Source of the DNA: Mycetohabitans rhizoxinica HKI 454
GTDB lineage: Bacteria; Pseudomonadota; Gammaproteobacteria; Burkholderiales; Burkholderiaceae
Assembly: GCF_000198775.1 (NCBI RefSeq)
Contig: NC_014722.1
Coordinates: forward strand, 870,040-891,853
Length of the DNA stretch: 21,814 nucleotides
Direction of reading: 5' to 3'
Within the stretch, counting starts at the first letter, position 1. Every line of letters begins with the position of its first letter. The notes below the pieces were generated by a model, which saw nothing but the letters and a program-made list of their open reading frames with translations, was not told where the DNA came from and ran no database searches. Made by a program: the position numbers and the translations under genes. Below are positions 8,663 through 16,387 of the stretch, one piece after another.

Positions 8663-9498
8663 AGCCAATGGATAAACTCGATCCACGTATCGTGCGTGTG
8701 GGCATCGAAATTAACGGCGAACTGAAGACATATGACGATCTGGCGATTAGCGCGACCGGCTCCAAGTTCGCAAACGCCTTGCAAAATGAAGCCGAGATTC
8801 GTGTTTCGAATCTGTCCAAAGCGGACCGCAAATACCTGTTGACGGAAACTAGCCCGTTCAACCTGAATCGTACGCCCAAGCGCATTGTGCTGGACGTAGG
8901 CCGACGCTCCACTGGCGCATCGCGCGTGTTTGTCGGCGACATTTCCAGCTGCCTGCCATCCCAGCCGCCGGACATCACGCTGACGTTCAAGTCATCGACC
9001 GGGCAATTTCAGAAGGGCCACATCCTTGCGCGCAGCCAGGCTGGCACCGCATCCCTATCGGCCATCGCTAAACAGATAGCGGGCGATCTCGGACTCACGC
9101 TGCGCTTCGAGGCGACAGACAAGAACATCGCGAACTACGCGTTTGCCGGCGGCGCGCTGAAACAGGTAGACCGGCTCGGCGAAGCCGGGGGCGTGAACGC
9201 CTATGTCGATGACAACACACTGGTCGTGAAAAACTACAACGTGGCGCTGAGCGGCGAGGCACGTGTGCTGAGCGAGTCCACCGGCATGATCGGCATCCCC
9301 GAAATCACCGAGCAGGGCGTCAAGGTCAAGTATCTGTTTGATACCACGACCTGCTTGGGCGGCGCATTAACCATCGACAGCAAGTTGAATCCAGCCACGA
9401 GCGGCAGTTACGTCATCTTCAAGCTGCATTTTGAACTTGCCAACCGCGACACCCCGTTCTACTGGATCGCGGAAGCCAAACGTGCAGATACCCACTGA
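8659..9498 (+). CDS. Baseplate hub protein
   Basis: This 279-aa protein is placed between plug and spike genes. It begins DPRIVRVGIEINGELKTYDD and has NEAEIRVSNLSKADRKYLL, a DVGRR and VFVGDISS strand pair, and a later domain with TASLSAIAKQIAGDLGL, then GAVNAYVDD-like strand (GGVNAYVDDNTLVVKN). This two-domain order is that of hub proteins related to T4 gp27 and the VgrG N-terminal part, on which the spike sits. The start may be GTG at 8659 (GTGA overlap with the previous stop) or ATG at 8668; I cannot decide between them. It overlaps the spike gene by TGATG. Confidence 0.7.
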   Translation: MKPMDKLDPRIVRVGIEINGELKTYDDLAISATGSKFANALQNEAEIRVSNLSKADRKYLLTETSPFNLNRTPKRIVLDVGRRSTGASRVFVGDISSCLPSQPPDITLTFKSSTGQFQKGHILARSQAGTASLSAIAKQIAGDLGLTLRFEATDKNIANYAFAGGALKQVDRLGEAGGVNAYVDDNTLVVKNYNVALSGEARVLSESTGMIGIPEITEQGVKVKYLFDTTTCLGGALTIDSKLNPATSGSYVIFKLHFELANRDTPFYWIAEAKRADTH

Positions 9499-10139
9499 TG
9501 AGTGACTACACCATCCCAAGTCATGATCCGGCGAACACAGGGGGATTAGCGGGCACGCTGCGCGAAGTGTTTAAGAAGCTGATCCAGGGCGTCGATGACA
9601 TGCTGCCCGCAAAGATTGTCGGCTACGACCGCAACCGCAATGTAGCAACAGTGCAACCGCAGATCATGATGCTGACCACCGAGAACCGAACATTATCCCG
9701 GCCGCCATTGGCCTGTGTGCCCGTACTAGCACTGGGCGGCGGCGGCTTTGTGATGTCGTTTCCGTTCAAATCCGGCGACGCTGGCTGGATCAAGGCCAGC
9801 GACCGCGATATCTCGCTATATCTTCAATCCGGCTCCGAAGCCGGACCCAATACGCAGCGCTTGCATTCGTTTGCTGACGGCCTGTTCATCCCGGATGTGA
9901 TGCGCGGCTACACGCTGGCCGACGAAGATGAAGCGAACGCAGTCCTGCAAAGCGCGGATGGCTTGGTACGCGTCGCACTCTGGCCGGATAAGCTTAAGCT
10001 GACTGCGCCGATGGTCGAACTTGAGGCAGCGAATGTGCACTGTACGGGCAATCTGACGGCCGAAGGGCGCGTGACCGGGCGCGGCGGCGTGACGTTCGGC
10101 GAAACACCGGCCGAAACACACCGGCATGACGGCGTTTAA
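9498..10139 (+). CDS. Membrane-puncturing spike protein, Gp138 type
   Basis: This 213-aa protein fits the Gp138/gpV-like spike family. After an N-terminal helix (LREVFKKLIQGVDDMLPAKI) it has an OB-fold-like part (GYDRNRNVATVQPQIMML, PVLALGGGGFVMSFPF, GDAGWIKASDRDI), then a strand-repeat region (KLTAPMVELEAANVHCTGNL) for a triple-stranded beta-helix, and finishes near THRHDG. The terminal H-R-H resembles the HxH that holds iron at the tip of such spikes. The protein forms the trimeric needle at the centre of the baseplate. Confidence 0.8.
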   Translation: MSDYTIPSHDPANTGGLAGTLREVFKKLIQGVDDMLPAKIVGYDRNRNVATVQPQIMMLTTENRTLSRPPLACVPVLALGGGGFVMSFPFKSGDAGWIKASDRDISLYLQSGSEAGPNTQRLHSFADGLFIPDVMRGYTLADEDEANAVLQSADGLVRVALWPDKLKLTAPMVELEAANVHCTGNLTAEGRVTGRGGVTFGETPAETHRHDGV

Positions 10140-10168
10140 CGCGGCAGCGATATCAGTGGAGGCCCGGT

Positions 10169-10519
10169 TTGAAAAGCCTTGCAACGAATCAACGCAATGA
10201 CCTGTTCATCAACGCTGACGGCAGCCTCGCCCTCGCGCGCGACATCGAGGCGGTCAAGCAGGACTGCCAGCACGCGATGCAAGCCCAACTGGGTGAAATG
10301 GTGTTCGCACTGGACCGCGGAATGCCCACGCGAGATCTAGTGTGGCACGACACAAATCTGATGCAGTTTGAAGCCTACGCGCGCCAGACGCTGCGCGCGG
10401 TAGGCGGCGTCGTTGACGTTACGGCCTTCGAGGTTGCAATCGTGGACAACGCGCTGCGCTACAGCGTGACCATCCAGACTGTTTTTGGACCTGCTGACCT
10501 GACGAACGACCATGACTGA
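10169..10519 (+). CDS. Baseplate wedge protein, gp25/W-like
   Basis: This 116-aa protein begins at TTG (10169), chosen because a good ribosome site (GGAGG, 10158-10162) lies 6 bases upstream and the next in-frame ATG would remove the first third. It has LFINADGSLALARDIEAVKQDCQHAM (about residues 12-37), then ALDRGMP and, in the second half, AYARQTLRAVGGVVDVTAFE. This is the order of gp25/gpW-like wedge proteins, which join sheath and baseplate. It overlaps the baseplate J start by 8 bases. Confidence 0.7.
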   Translation: MKSLATNQRNDLFINADGSLALARDIEAVKQDCQHAMQAQLGEMVFALDRGMPTRDLVWHDTNLMQFEAYARQTLRAVGGVVDVTAFEVAIVDNALRYSVTIQTVFGPADLTNDHD

Positions 10520-11711
10520 CACCTACGACTATTTGACGCGCACGGGTGTGATCGTGCCAGACACAGCGGGGGTGCTCGATACGGTTCGCAATGAATGGCG
10601 TGGCGTATTGGGCGACGATCTGTCGGTGGCGGATGAAACGCCTCAGGGTGTGCTGATTACGGCTGATGCGCTGGGCCGCAGCAGTGTGATTCGTAACAAT
10701 GCGGCGCTCGCCAACCAGATCAACCCGAACGAAGCGGGCGGCGTATTTCTAGATGCGCTCTGCGCGTTGACTGGACTTGAACGCGCGAAAGCCCAGCGTT
10801 CGAGCATCGCCGATGTAGAGGTGACCGGCATCCCGAATACGGTGATCCGCCAAGGGTTGCGTGCACGCACCGAGGCGGGCGAGCTATTCGAGACAACGGA
10901 AACGGTTGTGCTGGCGCGGGATGGACGGGCGAAGGTTGGTTTTCGCGCCGTGGAGTACGGCCCCGTTGCTGCGCCCGCCGGCACGTTGCGGCACATTGTC
11001 GATAGCGTCCTGGGATGGGAAACTGTCCATAACCCCGAAAACGCGAAGCTGGGGCGAGGTCGGCAATCCGATGCCAGTCTGCGTAGGCTGCGCAAACAGA
11101 CGCTCGCGCTGCAAGGCGTCTCCCTCTGTGAAGCAATCACCTCCGCGCTCTACGCAACGGAAGGGGTGCAAAGCCTGCAATTTCGCGAGAATACCGAGAG
11201 CGTTGCGCAAGTCATCGATGGTGTAGTCATGAAGCCACACTCGATTTGGGTGTGCATCGATGGCGGGACAGACGTCGATATTGCACAAGCGCTGTTGAAG
11301 AACAAAAGCGCTGGCGCAGGCTGGAATGGTACGGTGCAAGTCAATGCAGTTGACCCAGCTTCGGGCCAATCATACCGCGTTCGGTTCGATCGTCCGATAC
11401 GGCGCGATTTCCTTGCGCGCGTCACGGTACGCGCGGCCTCGTCGGTTGCCGATCCGCAAATTGCCGTGCGTGACGCTATTCTCGCCTACTCGGAAAAACG
11501 CATTGAAGGTGAGACGGGCTTTACGGTTGGCACCAGCGTGTCACCGTTTGAACTGGCCGCAGCCGTTAATCGCTATGTACCGGGCCTCTACGTGCAGCGG
11601 CTGGAGGTCTCCCATCTCTTGCCGATCAATTATGTGACGACTGAAATTCCTCTTGGAATTTGGGAGAAGGCAGCGATTGCGCCGTCAGGCATTCAGGTCA
11701 TCGTTGTGTAG
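10512..11711 (+). CDS. Baseplate J-like protein
   Basis: This 399-aa protein matches the baseplate J family: LTRTGVIVPDTAGVLDTVRN at the N terminus, NNAALANQINPNEAGGVFLD (about 56-75), then LTGLERAKAQRSSIADVEVTG and TVIRQGLRARTEAGELFE, and a central RQSDASLRRLRKQTL segment that is strongly typical. J-like proteins form the wedge ring that links the hub to the tail fibres. It overlaps the upstream wedge gene by 8 bases. A strong terminator lies 28 bases after its stop. Confidence 0.9.
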   Translation: MTDTYDYLTRTGVIVPDTAGVLDTVRNEWRGVLGDDLSVADETPQGVLITADALGRSSVIRNNAALANQINPNEAGGVFLDALCALTGLERAKAQRSSIADVEVTGIPNTVIRQGLRARTEAGELFETTETVVLARDGRAKVGFRAVEYGPVAAPAGTLRHIVDSVLGWETVHNPENAKLGRGRQSDASLRRLRKQTLALQGVSLCEAITSALYATEGVQSLQFRENTESVAQVIDGVVMKPHSIWVCIDGGTDVDIAQALLKNKSAGAGWNGTVQVNAVDPASGQSYRVRFDRPIRRDFLARVTVRAASSVADPQIAVRDAILAYSEKRIEGETGFTVGTSVSPFELAAAVNRYVPGLYVQRLEVSHLLPINYVTTEIPLGIWEKAAIAPSGIQVIVV

Positions 11712-11738
11712 CCACGCCAAGCAGCATTGAGAAAGGCG

Positions 11739-11775
11739 AAAGCCCCGAACCGCTGGCAGCGGTCGGGGCTTTCTT
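11739..11775 (+). terminator. Rho-independent terminator
   Basis: The arms AAAGCCCCGAACCGCT and AGCGGTCGGGGCTTT pair for 15 base pairs with one bulged A and a GGC loop, followed by CTT. The stem also begins with an A-run, so it may work in both directions. It lies right after baseplate J and splits the late tail operon, so downstream tail genes need read-through, antitermination or their own promoter. Confidence 0.8.
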
Positions 11776-11811
11776 GCATCAACCCGTTGTAAAGGGCAAC
11801 GAGGAGAGCTT

Positions 11812-11949
11812 GTGAAGAAGTGTACGACATTCTTGAGAGCGCTGGAAATGATCTCGGACGAGCTGAAACCATCCCGCTATGGGTCTATCTGGTTCATCGC
11901 ATTCCTAATCGCGGCATCGGCCTTTGTACATGTAATTCGCTGGTGGTAA
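11812..11949 (+). CDS. Small single-span membrane protein (45 aa)
   Basis: A 45-residue frame starts at GTG 11812, five bases after GAGGAG (11801-11806), and ends at TAA 11947. The first 24 residues are mixed (MKKCTTFLRALEMISDELKP), then SIWFIAFLIAASAFVHVI forms a single membrane span followed by RWW. It lies between the terminator and the DUF2612 gene. A small membrane protein in the middle of a tail operon is not needed for tail structure, so exclusion or lysis control is possible. I do not recognise a family. Confidence 0.6.
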   Translation: MKKCTTFLRALEMISDELKPSRYGSIWFIAFLIAASAFVHVIRWW

Positions 11950-11953
11950 GTCA

Positions 11954-12610
11954 ATGAGAATCCAGGCATTCGATTTCTCAGTTGATTTGCTACAAGCGTT
12001 GCTCTGGCAGTACAACGACGCGGACAATCTGCGCGGACTGCTGGAGCGCAAGCAAGCATGGTACAGCCAGAATCACACCGCGTTTTGGGAGAATTGGATC
12101 CGCGATGTATTTGACCTACGTACCGCCAACGATTTTGGGCTGTCGGTCTGGTCGGCCATTCTCGGCGTACCGCTTGCTGTCACTGTGGATCCAACCAAGC
12201 CAGGAACGCCTGTTTTTGGATTCGATGTGTCCAACCGGAATTTCGGGCGTGGCAGTTTCGGCTGCAAGTCCTCCTCGACAGTGGGTCTCACCGTCGAACA
12301 GAAGCGCACGGTGCTGCGGTTGCGCTATTTCCAGCTCGTCTCACGTGGCACGATTCCCGAGATCAACCAGTTTATGAAGATGCTCCTGGGCGATCAGGGG
12401 CAGGTCTATGTGCTTGACCCGAATGACATGACTTATGTCGTTTATGTCTTCACCTTTCAACCCAATCCCGGGTTGACCTTCGTGCTCGACACCTATGATT
12501 TGCTGCCGCGCCCGGCAGGCGTCGGCGTGCGCCGGATTGTTGTCACCCGACCGTCGTTTGGCTTAGGTGAGTACAACAAGGATTTTGAACACGGGACTTT
12601 TGCGGAGTAA
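11954..12610 (+). CDS. DUF2612 baseplate/tail protein
   Basis: This 218-aa protein fits DUF2612, encoded between baseplate J and the tail fibre in myophages. It starts with a helical part (LLQALLWQYNDADNLRGLLE, then WENWIRDVFDLRTANDFGLS), where ANDFGLSVWSAILGVPL is typical of the family, continues with LRLRYFQLVSRGTIPEINQF and ends in strands. Two similar motifs, NFGRGSFG (residue about 96) and SFGLGEYNKDFEHGTF (near the end), suggest related tips. The role is probably to connect the wedge to the fibre. Only four bases separate it from the small membrane protein, and the Shine-Dalgarno is weak. Confidence 0.75.
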   Translation: MRIQAFDFSVDLLQALLWQYNDADNLRGLLERKQAWYSQNHTAFWENWIRDVFDLRTANDFGLSVWSAILGVPLAVTVDPTKPGTPVFGFDVSNRNFGRGSFGCKSSSTVGLTVEQKRTVLRLRYFQLVSRGTIPEINQFMKMLLGDQGQVYVLDPNDMTYVVYVFTFQPNPGLTFVLDTYDLLPRPAGVGVRRIVVTRPSFGLGEYNKDFEHGTFAE

Positions 12611-12613
12611 CGC

Positions 12614-13648
12614 ATGCAACAAAAATTTTTTGTCAAACCGTTTGCTGTGGCGGGTGACCGCGAAACAGTACCAAACGATATCCAGATCACCGGCGATGTC
12701 AGCTATGAGCAGGGCTACGGCTACGACTACCAACGTGACCAAGCGATTGATCCATTAGCCAAGCCGATTGAGCGCAACAAGCACAATGCCATCTTGCACG
12801 ACATCACTGAGGCGGTGCAGCAATATCAGGTTTTTGGCACGCCGGAGTGGATCACAGCGCAGGACAATGGCGGTACGGCCTATCCCTATGCCCGTCGCGC
12901 GCGCGTGAGGTACCGGGCAAGCGAAACAGCCTCATGGGACGTGTACGAATCACTTGTAGATAACAACACGACCGAGCCGAGCGACGCGACAAAATGGGCC
13001 TCAGTCATATCGGCCATCGCTTCGCAGGAACAAGCGGTCGCTGGCATCGACAACAGCACGATCATGACGCCGCTAAGTGTCGCGCGAGCCATTTCAGCTT
13101 CTTTGCATCAATATAAAATTGGCGAAATTCGAATGTGGCACGGCGTAGCCGAGGACATCCCGACTATGTGGGGGGCTGGTTGGTACCTGTGCGATGGCTC
13201 ACACGGTACAGCAGATTTACGTGATAAGTTTATCGTGGGGGCAGGCGGACAATATGAGCCCGGTGATACGGGCGGATCGGACACAGTGACGCTTTCCGTT
13301 GAGAATATGCCTGTGCACAGTCACGGGGTAATTGATCATGGACACGGCCACGGTGTGCACGACCCAAGCCATAATCACCATGTGAATGACCCCGGGCATG
13401 CCCATTTGTACGATAGAGCTGAACATAGGGCCCCACAAAGTGGTAGCAGTACATGGTGCTTCTACGCCAATCAAGGGGCGCATACGGGTACCGCCCACAC
13501 CGGAATTTGGCTCAATGCATCACACACGGGCATTAGCATACACAACGCCAATGCCAATGTCGCAATTAGCGACGCGGGTGGTGGCGTTGCACATGAAAAT
13601 CGGCCACCATATTATGCACTGTGCTTTGTGGAGTACCGGGGTATTTGA
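12614..13648 (+). CDS. Tail fibre / collar-domain receptor-binding protein
   Basis: This 344-aa protein begins with an attachment region, followed by a segment ending YESLVDNNTTEPSDATKW (about residues 114-131) that resembles small carbohydrate-binding modules. From residue about 170 it has a phage tail-collar domain: GEIRMWHG, GWYLCDGSHGTADLRDKFIV, DTGGSDTVTLSVENMPVHSH. Residues 235-264 hold eleven His, many as HxH pairs, a pattern that binds metal in trimeric fibre needles such as T4 gp37. The C terminus ENRPPYYALCFVEYRGI is the usual closing strand. Its 3' end (13542-13648) has a diverged second copy at 15123-15233. A Shine-Dalgarno (GGAG) precedes the start. Confidence 0.85.
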   Translation: MQQKFFVKPFAVAGDRETVPNDIQITGDVSYEQGYGYDYQRDQAIDPLAKPIERNKHNAILHDITEAVQQYQVFGTPEWITAQDNGGTAYPYARRARVRYRASETASWDVYESLVDNNTTEPSDATKWASVISAIASQEQAVAGIDNSTIMTPLSVARAISASLHQYKIGEIRMWHGVAEDIPTMWGAGWYLCDGSHGTADLRDKFIVGAGGQYEPGDTGGSDTVTLSVENMPVHSHGVIDHGHGHGVHDPSHNHHVNDPGHAHLYDRAEHRAPQSGSSTWCFYANQGAHTGTAHTGIWLNASHTGISIHNANANVAISDAGGGVAHENRPPYYALCFVEYRGI

Positions 13649-13678
13649 TGCTAAAAACGGCTTGTCAGTCCAAAAATT

Positions 13679-14464
13679 TTAGTTTTTCTTAAAGAAAAGT
13701 ATTTGAGATCGACCGAACATTAACTTAAATCTCGTTAACAAACTATGCACGGACTTTACTCCTGGGTATGTTTCCTGGGGCGTTCCCTTGACAACTTTCC
13801 GCGTCCACAAATAAGAAAATGGTTTTAGGATAAGATAAAGTGGAAACAGTACTTTTCGCTTTGCCCGGTCAACGCGTATCTCCTTTAAGCTGCAACCTTG
13901 GGAGCCGAATATGTAAATGAGGTGAAGTGGCGTAAACGGATTGACGTGCCCACGATCGATCGGCGTCCCATTGGTTTGGCGCATGCTGTTGGCATCGAAC
14001 TGGAAGAAAGTCCCAGTGAACAGGAACTGAAGTCGAGAATGTAGGTTCGTGATATTGGGCGTGGAAATAATAATAGTGCCTCCTGGGGCCGTCACGCGTA
14101 CCAACTCTTGGGCGAGTCCAACAGGGTTAATGACATGCTCAATTCCCTCCAGACACGTTACTACATCAAATTCGCCGTCCTTGAACGGTAAAGGTGCCTC
14201 CATGTTTGCATTGACAAATCCATTTTTTTTACGGAAATCGACTTTCACGATGGTATGACCCAACTGCTCCAGCGCTTGTGCGAAGTTGCCCAATCCAGCA
14301 GGAATGTCGAGAACTCTTGACGGAGATACGTTTTTCTTAAAGTAATCAAGTATCTGATACATATAGCCGGTCAAATAGGGACCGTGAATTTGATGTTTCA
14401 TAAGCTTCATCTTTTTGTTAAACACATGCCGCCGGGAGAAAAGAACGTACTTGCGACCATACAA
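13679..14464 (-). CDS. Class I SAM-dependent methyltransferase (moron 1)
   Basis: This 261-aa protein lies antisense to the phage genes. It has SAM-binding motif I VLDIPAGLGN (51-60), an acidic residue after strand 2 (VDFRKK, 75-80), DGEFDVVTCLEGIEHV (96-111) and a post-motif PGGTIIISTPN (128-138). The fold is that of small-molecule, lipid or sugar methyltransferases (UbiG/Methyltransf_11 style). The C-terminal third is basic with aromatic helices, as in enzymes acting on surface glycans. The DNA is visibly more AT-rich than the tail genes, suggesting transfer. Met19 or Met22 are alternative starts. Role in changing host surface polysaccharide is inference. Confidence 0.75.
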   Translation of the reverse strand: MYGRKYVLFSRRHVFNKKMKLMKHQIHGPYLTGYMYQILDYFKKNVSPSRVLDIPAGLGNFAQALEQLGHTIVKVDFRKKNGFVNANMEAPLPFKDGEFDVVTCLEGIEHVINPVGLAQELVRVTAPGGTIIISTPNITNLHSRLQFLFTGTFFQFDANSMRQTNGTPIDRGHVNPFTPLHLIYIFGSQGCSLKEIRVDRAKRKVLFPLYLILKPFSYLWTRKVVKGTPQETYPGVKSVHSLLTRFKLMFGRSQILFFKKN

Positions 14465-14504
14465 TCATAAGGCCTCAAACCTTTCCAGCACAATCTTTTC
14501 TATG

Positions 14505-14530
14505 AACTCGGCCCTACGCCGGATTTTTTA
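14505..14530 (+). terminator. Degenerate terminator before lysozyme 1
   Basis: AACTCGGCCCTACGCCGGATTTTTTA is the counterpart of the strong terminator at 16338-16368, in the same place relative to the lysozyme. The stem is weakened to about CGGC/GCCG with mismatches at its base, although a T-run remains. It may still terminate, weakly. The shared sequence CAGCACAATCTTTT just upstream (14488 and 16320) shows common descent of the two cassettes. Confidence 0.55.
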
Positions 14531-14557
14531 GTTCACCAGTCTCAAACTGGAACGCCT

Positions 14558-14983
14558 ATGACCAAAACATTCAATATGTCAACCCTTTTGTCGGTACTGA
14601 GTCGAGACGAAGGGCGGCGTTTGAAACCCTACTTGGATACGGCGGGCAAAACCACCATTGGTGTCGGACGTAATTTAACAGATGTCGGAATCAGTGAAGG
14701 TGAATGCAGTCTACTACTGGAAAATGATGTGATGCGTTCGATAATGTGGCTCGATCGCCACCTGCCGTGGTGGCGCAGTCTCGATGCGGTACGCCAGCGC
14801 GTCATCATCAATATGGCTTTCAACATGGGCCGCAAGCTGCTCACGTTTGCGAACACGCTGGCTGCGATGCAGCGCGGTGATTATGAAGCGGCGGCCAACG
14901 GCATGCTTGCCTCGAAGTGGGCCACGCAAGTGGGCGCTCGCGCACAACGTCTGGCGAGCATGATGCGTACCGGAGCAAGTTGA
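14558..14983 (+). CDS. Endolysin, GH24 (T4-type) lysozyme, copy 1
   Basis: This 141-aa enzyme cleaves peptidoglycan glycan chains. The catalytic Glu-8 residues-Asp-5 residues-Thr pattern of T4 lysozyme (E11, D20, T26) is conserved as E18, D27 and T33, within RDEGRRLKPYLDTAGKTTIG. The later WWRSLDAVRQRVIINMAFNM and GRKLLTF are also family hallmarks. No signal peptide is seen, so export depends on a holin. It differs from copy 2 at 11 of 141 residues. Its stop overlaps the truncated holin start. Upstream there is only a degenerate form of the terminator found before copy 2. Confidence 0.9.
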   Translation: MTKTFNMSTLLSVLSRDEGRRLKPYLDTAGKTTIGVGRNLTDVGISEGECSLLLENDVMRSIMWLDRHLPWWRSLDAVRQRVIINMAFNMGRKLLTFANTLAAMQRGDYEAAANGMLASKWATQVGARAQRLASMMRTGAS

Positions 14984-15123
14984 TGCAACTCGATGAACAC
15001 GAAAAAAATCTACTGGCGTTGGCCTTCATCGGTGCAATACTGGGGCTGGATAAGCTGCTTGCCGATGGCGAGCGGGTCAGGCCACGGCTGGTGATGGGCC
15101 GCGTCATTGTTGCCGGGCATTAA
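14983..15123 (+). pseudogene. Truncated holin, copy 1
   Basis: The frame begins MQLDEHEKNLLALAFIGAIL and matches the first about 43 residues of the intact holin at 16813 (MHLNEHERDLLKLLTIGAII), with the same overlap on the lysozyme stop (TGATG). It breaks at GRVIV and stops after AGH, where the sequence turns into a tail fibre 3' end (from about 15115). Only the first membrane span remains of about three, so the product (46 aa) is unlikely to make holes. It marks the join between two cassettes. Confidence 0.75.
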
Positions 15124-15233
15124 TTCACAGCGCCAATGTCAATGTTGCAATTAGCGACGCGGATGGTGACGTTGCACACGAGGACAGGCTGCCATATTAC
15201 GCACTGTGCTTTATCGAATATCGGGGCATTTGA
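15115..15233 (+). pseudogene. Detached tail fibre 3' end (second copy)
   Basis: The frame 15123-15233 encodes 36 residues plus stop that align without gaps to the C terminus of the tail fibre protein (13541-13648), with seven changes; the shared part includes NVAISDA, PYYALCF and EYRGI. The codon frame and stop are intact but there is no start and the rest of the fibre gene is absent. Homology appears to start near GGGCATTA at 15115. It is either a leftover from recombination with a related phage or a spare fibre end. Confidence 0.85.
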
Positions 15234-15458
15234 TCTAGGAGCCGCTTTGCTAGCTAGACTGCCAAACGCTATCAGCCAATCGGTAATGGCCATTTCAGTA
15301 CTGCATTCCAGCTCATGCTATGTTGAACAAAATTGCGCTACTTTCCAGACTTGGAAAAACAGGGTATCTTTGTTTTTGTGGCGGGATGTGCAGGCTGATC
15401 AACGGTTTGTTGCTTAGCCAGCTCAGATGAGCATACCAAACGGAGTTTAGTAATATTC
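15234..15458. other. Intergenic stretch without a recognisable gene
   Basis: The 225 bases between the fibre remnant and methyltransferase 2 hold no convincing gene; an ORF that runs through (15136-15417) is just the fibre remnant read out of frame. The composition turns AT-rich toward the right. A weak ribosome site (GGAG at 15442-15445, 13 bases before the ATG) is the only signal I can point to. A promoter for methyltransferase 2 probably lies here, but I cannot place it. Confidence 0.4.
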
Positions 15459-16190
15459 ATGAATAGTAATCAAAGTAAAAGCATTGCTTATACTGGTGCA
15501 GATCTACTAATTGCTAACGAGGAAAATTTAAAAAACTATAATAATTGGATTGTCAAGCAATTTGTGCGGTGTTTTTGTAAAAATAAATTTTATAAACAGT
15601 CGGTGCTCGATTTTGGTGCGGGCGTAGGGACCTTAAGTGCTATTTTTTTGGAAAAAACTGGTATAAAGCCTGTGGCGGTAGAACCTGATCTGCAACAGCG
15701 GGAAACTTTGCGCGCTAGGAAATTCAACGCTTACGAATGTATTGATGATGTAGAAGGGCAGTTTGATATGGTTTATACCTCAAATGTTCTTGAACATATC
15801 AAAGATGACGTTGCTGCACTTTCAAAAATCAAGAGAAAGCTTACTCCAGATGGTCGTGTGGCTATTTTTGTTCCAGCATTCAATATAATTTGGACAAGCA
15901 TGGACGATAAAGTTGGACATTATCGCCGGTACACGATACCAATGTTGAAAGCCAGTTTAGAGAAAGCTGGCTTTGAAGTCGAGGAAATCAGCTATCGAGA
16001 TGCGCTTGGTTTCATGATGGCAGTCGCTTTTAAGTTCATTGGAAATAAATCGGGTGAGCCGAGTCATTTTTCGTTGGTCTTATTTGATAAAATAATATTT
16101 CCTGTTAGCCTCGTGTTGGATTTATTTACGAGGCGTTTATTTGGTAAAAATATTCTTGCGATTGCCAAGCCAAGGAATGTTAATTGCTAA
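15459..16190 (+). CDS. Class I SAM-dependent methyltransferase (moron 2)
   Basis: This 243-aa protein has motif I VLDFGAGVG (49-57), an acidic residue that would bind the SAM ribose in VAVEPD (72-77), NVLEHI (109-114) and LTPDGRVAIFVPAF (128-141). GHYRRY (153-158) followed by LEKAGFEVEEISYRDALG is typical of a group found near cell-surface polysaccharide genes. A hydrophobic segment lies near residues 205-225. The gene is clearly AT-rich with codons such as AAA, ATT and TTT, unlike the phage genes, which points to recent transfer. It occupies the same slot as methyltransferase 1 but on the opposite strand. The substrate is unknown. Confidence 0.8.
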   Translation: MNSNQSKSIAYTGADLLIANEENLKNYNNWIVKQFVRCFCKNKFYKQSVLDFGAGVGTLSAIFLEKTGIKPVAVEPDLQQRETLRARKFNAYECIDDVEGQFDMVYTSNVLEHIKDDVAALSKIKRKLTPDGRVAIFVPAFNIIWTSMDDKVGHYRRYTIPMLKASLEKAGFEVEEISYRDALGFMMAVAFKFIGNKSGEPSHFSLVLFDKIIFPVSLVLDLFTRRLFGKNILAIAKPRNVNC

Positions 16191-16337
16191 GTCTATCAAC
16201 AGCTATGGTGCGCCTGCTTGCTTTTTGTTTTTAAAATATTGTTGTTGTCGCCACTGACAATGAGGTAGGCGCTCAAAGCCTACAGCAATGAATACAGATG
16301 TAGCGAAGATTAACCTGTTCAGCACAATCTTTTTTGC

Positions 16338-16368
16338 AAACCCGGCCCTGTGCCGGGTTTTTTTTATC
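16338..16368 (+). terminator. Rho-independent terminator before lysozyme 2
   Basis: The arms ACCCGGC and GCCGGGT pair around CCTGT and are followed by a run of eight T (16361-16368). It ends transcription coming from methyltransferase 2 or the tail genes just before the second lysozyme. The related site before lysozyme 1 (about 14505-14530) keeps only part of the stem and a T-run. Confidence 0.8.
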
Positions 16369-16387
16369 GCCTCGAACTCGAGCGCAT

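Noticed and set aside
13386..13682. 98-aa ORF overlapping the tail fibre end
   Set aside because: Out of frame with the clear fibre gene; a related false ORF recurs over the fibre remnant (15136-15417), which only reflects the duplication.
16334..16387. TTG start that extends lysozyme 2 by 18 residues
   Set aside because: The extra codons are the terminator hairpin, and copy 1 has its start at the position matching 16388.
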